Assembly (NCBI GenBank): GCA_945830575.1
Contig: CALZZE010000025.1
Location: 1-38,096 of the forward strand
Origin: an uncultured Subdoligranulum sp.
Lineage (GTDB): Bacteria > Bacillota > Clostridia > Oscillospirales > Ruminococcaceae
Length of the DNA stretch: 38,096 bases
Reading direction: 5' to 3'
Part shown: positions 33,863-38,096 of the stretch, piece after piece
How the letters are laid out: each line of letters starts with the position of its first letter
Numbering within the stretch: position 1 is the first letter of the stretch
The notes under the pieces: generated by a model
The model's input: only the letters and a program-made list of their open reading frames with translations
Told to the model about the DNA's origin: nothing
The model's database searches: none
Translations under genes and position numbers: made by a program

Positions 33863-33996
33863 TTTCCATGTTGTTCTCCCGTAAAATGATACCCGGCAGG
33901 CGGTGGAGCCTGCCGGGTATGGTCAGTGTTGTAATTTCAGCAGAAGCTCGTCGATGGCGTCGGTATAACGCCCCTCGGCCTGCTGTTTTTTGCGCA
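33863..33996. repeat. Direct repeat, right copy, beside the DUF4143 ATPase
   Basis: This is the partner of 32398-32531. In minus sense it runs from the 3' part of the intact 52-aa gene through a 12-bp-stem hairpin (33889-33920) to the first bases of a truncated copy of the 232-aa gene (ATGGAAA), after which the sequence changes. Confidence 0.85.
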
Positions 33997-34081
33997 GGGC
34001 CATCAGGGCGTCCCACGCCAGACGATACTCCGTTCTGGTAAGGGAAACCATGACTTTCTTTTCCTTTGTGAGTCCGAACAT
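33923..34081 (-). CDS. Small ICE protein with GRxTDAxDxLLLK motif
   Basis: A 52-aa basic protein (MFGLTKEKKVMVSLTRTEYR, ending GRYTDAIDELLLKLQH). It is related to the 67-aa protein at 14129-14332. The ATG follows AGGAGG by nine bases. Its 3' end is duplicated on the far side of the DUF4143 ATPase. The function is unknown; its small size and basic N-terminus would fit a DNA-binding accessory protein, but no fold is evident. Confidence 0.7.
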   Translation of the reverse strand: MFGLTKEKKVMVSLTRTEYRLAWDALMALRKKQQAEGRYTDAIDELLLKLQH

Positions 34082-34145
34082 AGGGTGCCGCCTCCTTTTT
34101 TGTCTTATGGTAGCGCAGATGGCTTGCCGACGCAAATGTGCGGAT

Positions 34146-34889
34146 TCACAGTAGAAAATCATTCATACTCAGCTGCCTGTCCTCCCATCGGAACATTTCA
34201 TCAATTTCCGAAAACGTCATCACCCGGTTGAACCTCTCGGTGGCCTTGTTGGGAAGCGCCTGCAAGGCCAGCATACGGTTCCACAAATCCGGGTGATGGT
34301 CGTACAAATGGCGTAGCTCCTTGGTTTTTGCATTGGGGCAAAACCAGCACCCGCCGCGGGGCGCAAAATCGTAGATGGGAGAAAGAAGCCCCGCTTGCTG
34401 ACATAGCTGTAAAGCCGCCCTTTCGTTGATTTTGTATTTCTCCAGCAGAGAAATCTGGTTTTCTTTCAGGCGCTTCAACCGTTTTGACTCATCCCATGCG
34501 ATGCCAAGGTATTGGACGGTGTCGGTGGGAAGCTGTTTTTTGTAGGCAGTCAGCGGCGGGATTTTGCAATCCCGCTGGATGATACAGCGCCCGGTCAACG
34601 GGAAGGATTTCAGTTTGTTTTTTCCTTTCCCACGGCTCACGGTTTGACAGAAGCAGGACACATAGGTTTCGGACGAGTGCAGAATGACGGTGGGCAGGCC
34701 GCGCTCTGCAAAATATGGAATCGCCTTTTCATAAATGAATTGCCGGTGTTCCGGGTGTTCGCCGGAGCAGGTTTCGTCAAACATCACCTCACAGTAAATC
34801 AACTGGTCCAGAGGTTCATGGTACTGCAATGCGGTCAGCGCTGTGGCAATGCTGTCTTTACCGAAACTGCACGATAAGATATGTGACAT
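34146..34889 (-). CDS. PAPS-reductase-like PP-loop ATPase
   Basis: A 247-aa protein of the phosphoadenosine-phosphosulfate reductase / N-type ATP pyrophosphatase superfamily. The PP-loop SFGKDSIAT is at residues 8-16, EVMFDETCSGEHPEH follows, and a cysteine motif CWFCPN near the C-terminus probably binds metal. In mobile elements this superfamily includes DndC-like enzymes, but no dnd partners are seen here, so the substrate is unknown. The ATG comes right after the T-run of a terminator hairpin and has no ribosome binding site, so translation may be weak or coupled. Confidence 0.78.
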   Translation of the reverse strand: MSHILSCSFGKDSIATALTALQYHEPLDQLIYCEVMFDETCSGEHPEHRQFIYEKAIPYFAERGLPTVILHSSETYVSCFCQTVSRGKGKNKLKSFPLTGRCIIQRDCKIPPLTAYKKQLPTDTVQYLGIAWDESKRLKRLKENQISLLEKYKINERAALQLCQQAGLLSPIYDFAPRGGCWFCPNAKTKELRHLYDHHPDLWNRMLALQALPNKATERFNRVMTFSEIDEMFRWEDRQLSMNDFLL

Positions 34890-34890
34890 A

Positions 34891-34926
34891 AAACAAAAAA
34901 GCGGCACAGCCGATGTTGGCTGTGCC
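34891..34926 (-). terminator. Terminator hairpin touching the PP-loop gene start
   Basis: GGCACAGCC and GGCTGTGCC (9-bp perfect stem, six-base loop) followed by GCTTTTTTGTTT on the minus strand. It lies between DUF3846 and the PP-loop ATPase, whose ATG begins one base after the T-run. Confidence 0.85.
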
Positions 34927-34928
34927 GG

Positions 34929-35348
34929 TTAGCGGGAAGGTTCATGGTGATGTGGTTGTTTCTGAGATTTGGCTACCATGAACCGTTGGTATTCTTCCGG
35001 TGTGGTGCGCATACGAAGTAAGCCAAAAGGCGTTTGCGCGAACACTTCCGGGGCGCGGAACTTCTGCAGATAGCGGGCCGCCTGTTCTTCTGTAAGACTG
35101 CAAAAGTTTTCACCGGAAATTCCACAGATGAAGAATGTCCCGGCAATCACATCGTAATCTTCCAGAGCGCGGTTGAGGGGCAGCCCATTGAGCTTTCCTT
35201 CATCGTTGCAGACAAGGGCAGCCATGTCATTGGGCCAGGGATAGACACAGTCAATCAGGCCGCCAACAATCTCCTGCTCAGCTTTCAGCGTTGGCTCGAT
35301 TTCGGCAATGCGGGCATACTGGCCCGGCTCACAGATCACGACTTTCAT
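34929..35348 (-). CDS. DUF3846 family protein
   Basis: A 139-aa soluble protein with the DUF3846 pattern: IVGGLIDCVYPWPNDMAALV, CNDEGKLNGLPLNRAL, then DYDVIAGTFFICGISGENF. The function is unknown; it is a regular ICE backbone member in Firmicutes. The ATG follows GAGGTGAAAGACC and overlaps the end of the SpaA-like gene by 20 bp. A strong terminator-like hairpin begins two bases past its stop. Confidence 0.87.
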   Translation of the reverse strand: MKVVICEPGQYARIAEIEPTLKAEQEIVGGLIDCVYPWPNDMAALVCNDEGKLNGLPLNRALEDYDVIAGTFFICGISGENFCSLTEEQAARYLQKFRAPEVFAQTPFGLLRMRTTPEEYQRFMVAKSQKQPHHHEPSR

Positions 35349-38096
35349 GGTCTTTCACCTCATACTGCGGGTCGTTTTCGGGCGGCAAATCTTTGGTTTT
35401 ATGACGATGCCGCCAGTAAAGCAGGACTGCCAGCATAATGGCAGACAACCCGGCCAACACAACCAACAGCGCCAGCGGAGAATCATCGCCAGTCTGTGGA
35501 ATGCGGCGCACCACCGGAGTCGGTACGGGTGTGGGTTCCGGCGTGGGCTGTGGTTCTTCCGGCTTGGAGACAGGTGTGGGCGGAAGCAGCTCATCCACCA
35601 TGGTCAAATGGTTGGAGTCTACAAACTGCCACTGTTCGTTGGAATTGGCGCGGTAATAAACCGTCAGCTTGTTTTCGGGGGTGCGCAATACCTTGAACTG
35701 GATGTCCTGCGCCAGCCGGTAACCAGCGGGCGCGGCATCTTCGTGCAGAATGTATACCCGTTCGGTGGTTTCACTCGAAAGCACAATGCCACCGGGAAGC
35801 GTGTCATCCGGGCCGGTCACCGGCAACTGTTTGGGCTGACTGGTGCTGGTCCATGTGACAATACAGGTACCTGTTTCATCGCGGATGCTCAATGTGGCTC
35901 CCGGCAGTTCTTTGCCGCCCACATCGGTCTTGTGGATGTAGAGGGCAGGCGTATCCTTCATGGTGACAGTTTGGATTTCGCCGGTAGGCAGGACTTCAAA
36001 CGAGACCTTTTCCGCAATGCCGTACCCTTCCGGCGCGGTGAGCTCCAACAGTGTGTAACTGCCAGCGGGCAGGCGGTCAATGCGGTGCGGGGTGTCAGTG
36101 GAAACCCATTGCTCCACCAACTGTCCCTCGCTGTCGTAAATTTGCAGCGTGGCGCCGGGCAGTTCCTCCCCGGTCACGATGTCGGTTTTGGAGATGTCGA
36201 CCTTGATGATGTCATCCTGCATCACGACCGTCTGGCTGTCACAAATCTGCCAGTCACCATTCTCGTCCTTGTAGAACACTTCGTTTCGCTGTTCATTTCC
36301 GTTCTGTGTCAGCTTGAAGATAATGCTTTCGGCAAAGGCATATCCAGCGGCAGGTTTTGCCTCGGTCAGTGTGTATTCCTTTTCCAGTTCCAAGCCACGG
36401 ATGGTGTGCGGAACATCGGTGGAGGTCCACTTTTCCACTTCGTTTCCATCGGAATCGGTAATCGTCAGTTCTGCGCCCGGCAGCTCGGCACCGATGGTAA
36501 TATCCGTTTTGGAAATATGGACAGTGGTGCGCAGGTTGGTGTTGGTGGCGCTGACCACCTGATACGCCACATTCTGGCCGGGGTAGGTAAAGCTGATGTT
36601 CATCGGAGTGCTGTCCAATAGATACCCGGCAGGCGCTTTTATTTCCACAATGGTATATTTGCCGCTGTTGTAGGCGGCGGTCCAGACGCCATTTTCTGGC
36701 GCGATATGGCCTGCGGCATATTGTTCGCCGCGCATGGGAACGTCCATCGGGAACCAAACAAACCCGCTTGCATCGGTGGGGAAGCTCTCAGCCAACAGGT
36801 CACCGGCGTTGGCCAGCTTGCTGCCGTGGGTATCGTAGATGTCATCCACCGTGAAAAGTTGGTACACGGCACCGGCCAGCATGGTGTCGTTCTCCCTGTC
36901 TTTCTTGTAAATGCCCACACCGATTTTACCGGGCGCATCGGGAACAGGAATCACACGCTCGTTCGTGAACAGCAGTACCTGTTCTTCTTTCTGTTGGTCG
37001 GCGGCATCCTTCACGTTGAAGATGCCGTATTCTTTGGTTTCGTCACCTGTCGTAATGGATTGCGCCAGCACAAGGTCATTGCGCTGGTTATCCCATCCAA
37101 GGGTCACGGTGTAGACCTGTTCCGAGAGGGTGAAACCATATGGCGCGGTCACTTCCCGAATCTCATAGGTGCCGAGGGGCAGCGTGATGCTCACCTCACC
37201 AGCAGCGCCATTGTGAGACACAGAGAGGAAATCATACGTCGCCTCAGTGCCGTTAGGGGCAAAGGCGGTGCTGTCGATCTGGCCGTCCCTGCCGGTGGTG
37301 ACAGTGGCCACAAGGTCGCCGTCCCGGTACCAGAAGGTACCCTGCCGATCCGGCGTGGCAATGTCGCCTTTGGCGCGAATCTCAAAAGTGGCTCCGGCGA
37401 GATTTTCTGTGGTGTAGATAAATTGTCCATCCGAATAGCCTGTCAGCACCTCGCCCTGCTTGCGGATGGTGATCTGGCCCAGCGTTTCGTGGTTGAAATA
37501 CTGCTCAGTCACGATGTAATCGTCCATATCGTCATAGGCATTGTCGATGACCTGATACACCCGCTCGGAGGTGATTTCAAACTCCACATAATATGCGGAA
37601 TCGTTGTAGTACCCCTCCGGCCCATGAACCTCCACCACACGGTAGCGGCCCAGAGGCAGCTTTTCCGGCGTTTTCAGAAGGCCGTTTCCGTCCGTGTAGA
37701 ACACACTGGTTTTGGCGGTGGCGCTGCCATTTCGCGGGTCGGTCATTTCCACCAAATCCGCCCGACCATTTTCGACAATCCGGTAAATGGAGAAAGCGGT
37801 ATCAGCAATTTTCACGGCTTTTCCTGTTTCCACATCCGTCTTAATGAGCCGCAGGTACCCCTCCAGTTCCTCATCCAGCACATGGAAACTCATGTAGCTG
37901 TTGCTGGCGGCAGTGACCGCTCCGTAGGGCGTGCAGAACACACTCTGAGGGGCCTTGGAATCCACAGTCACGATGAACGGGTCTGCCTGAAATACGTCCT
38001 TGGGAACGGTGGTTTCCACCACAAGATACTGCCCATACGGAAGGCCCTGCACCCGGAATTTTCCGTCCTCGTTGGTGAAAATTTCTCCCAGCCGGT
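35329..38096 (-). CDS. SpaA/Cna-B repeat surface protein with IPQTG sorting signal (partial)
   Basis: The last 920 or so residues of a cell-wall-anchored adhesin or pilin-like protein; the frame is open to the window edge, so the start is missing. It is built from at least six Cna-B/SpaA-type modules, each opening with a lysine strand such as HISKTDITIGAELPGAELTI, DISKTDIVTGEELPGATLQI or YIHKTDVGGKELPGATLSI. Each module carries a Glu in a TEAKPAAGY- or LELTAPEGY-like strand, the residues of internal isopeptide bonds. A Pro-rich stalk, IPQTGDD, a membrane helix and a charged tail close it, as for sortase substrates. It may help mating contact (inference). Confidence 0.9.
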   Translation of the reverse strand, partial: RLGEIFTNEDGKFRVQGLPYGQYLVVETTVPKDVFQADPFIVTVDSKAPQSVFCTPYGAVTAASNSYMSFHVLDEELEGYLRLIKTDVETGKAVKIADTAFSIYRIVENGRADLVEMTDPRNGSATAKTSVFYTDGNGLLKTPEKLPLGRYRVVEVHGPEGYYNDSAYYVEFEITSERVYQVIDNAYDDMDDYIVTEQYFNHETLGQITIRKQGEVLTGYSDGQFIYTTENLAGATFEIRAKGDIATPDRQGTFWYRDGDLVATVTTGRDGQIDSTAFAPNGTEATYDFLSVSHNGAAGEVSITLPLGTYEIREVTAPYGFTLSEQVYTVTLGWDNQRNDLVLAQSITTGDETKEYGIFNVKDAADQQKEEQVLLFTNERVIPVPDAPGKIGVGIYKKDRENDTMLAGAVYQLFTVDDIYDTHGSKLANAGDLLAESFPTDASGFVWFPMDVPMRGEQYAAGHIAPENGVWTAAYNSGKYTIVEIKAPAGYLLDSTPMNISFTYPGQNVAYQVVSATNTNLRTTVHISKTDITIGAELPGAELTITDSDGNEVEKWTSTDVPHTIRGLELEKEYTLTEAKPAAGYAFAESIIFKLTQNGNEQRNEVFYKDENGDWQICDSQTVVMQDDIIKVDISKTDIVTGEELPGATLQIYDSEGQLVEQWVSTDTPHRIDRLPAGSYTLLELTAPEGYGIAEKVSFEVLPTGEIQTVTMKDTPALYIHKTDVGGKELPGATLSIRDETGTCIVTWTSTSQPKQLPVTGPDDTLPGGIVLSSETTERVYILHEDAAPAGYRLAQDIQFKVLRTPENKLTVYYRANSNEQWQFVDSNHLTMVDELLPPTPVSKPEEPQPTPEPTPVPTPVVRRIPQTGDDSPLALLVVLAGLSAIMLAVLLYWRHRHKTKDLPPENDPQYEVKDHESRDL

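Noticed and set aside
35308-36621. Plus-strand open frame of 437 codons opposite the SpaA-like gene
   Set aside because: It is a mirror frame of the repeat protein, with no domain match and no start signals.
1-38096. ICE ends, integrase, tRNA or rRNA genes
   Set aside because: None seen on either strand; the element boundaries lie outside the window or cannot be recognised from it.

Overview
The window is most of the conjugation and DNA-processing backbone of a Tn1549-like integrative conjugative element (ICE) of a gut Clostridia-type Firmicute. Gene content supports this (VirD4, VirB4, PrgI, VirB6, a MobC and MobA/VirD2-type relaxase pair, DUF3801/PcfB, Toprim/DUF3991 primase, a giant SNF2 helicase-methylase, DUF3846, a SpaA-like surface protein). 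The backbone looks GC-rich and the cargo genes AT-richer. The two MITE-like repeats look to me like those of Faecalibacterium and its relatives, but that is memory, not a search. No integrase, att site, rRNA or tRNA was seen, so neither ICE end is demonstrated.

Layout. Almost all backbone genes are on the minus strand, so transcription runs from right to left. From the right edge: a SpaA/Cna-B adhesin with an IPQTG sorting signal (cut by the window), DUF3846, a PAPS-reductase-like PP-loop protein, a 52-aa protein, a plus-strand AAA/DUF4143 ATPase bracketed by a 134-bp direct repeat of backbone DNA, a conserved 232-aa protein, then the helicase-methylase (2439 codons after splicing). The helicase gene is split by a 2838-bp group II intron inserted just after its DEAH box, and it carries a complete tnpV gene in another frame of its linker. 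Then come a 199-aa protein, the Toprim primase, a 430-bp non-coding stretch full of palindromes, a DUF4160 / DUF2442-HTH / RhuM cargo operon, a candidate oriT, mobC, the relaxase, DUF3801, an ArdC-like protein, a 67-aa protein, virD4, a promoter with a structured leader, virB2-like and virB6.

Between virB6 and the working prgI (about 10.8 to 5.4 kb) the operon has been opened and filled. This part holds a VirB4 C-terminal remnant, a 68-aa gene and a Fic gene on divergent promoters, a dead prgI'-'virB6 chimera, a small promoter-terminator unit, a plus-strand ArsR and split chromate transporter operon whose 5' UTR has received a 394-bp MITE, and a TraX-family gene. After this come intact prgI, virB4, DUF6075 and an M23 cell-wall hydrolase, then a second MITE and a decayed macro-domain gene.

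How it fits together. MobC, relaxase, DUF3801 and VirD4 would process the DNA and deliver it to a VirB2/B3/B4/B6-type channel. The M23 hydrolase opens the wall, and the SpaA-like protein may help cell contact. The helicase-methylase, primase and ArdC-like proteins probably deal with DNA processing or protection in the recipient. Cargo (Fic, DUF4143 ATPase, DUF4160/DUF2442/RhuM, chromate efflux) sits at backbone junctions. Two of those junctions carry duplicated backbone sequence, which suggests past recombination between related ICEs. Hairpins with T-runs or weaker equivalents directly upstream of several start codons suggest attenuated transcription within the long operon.
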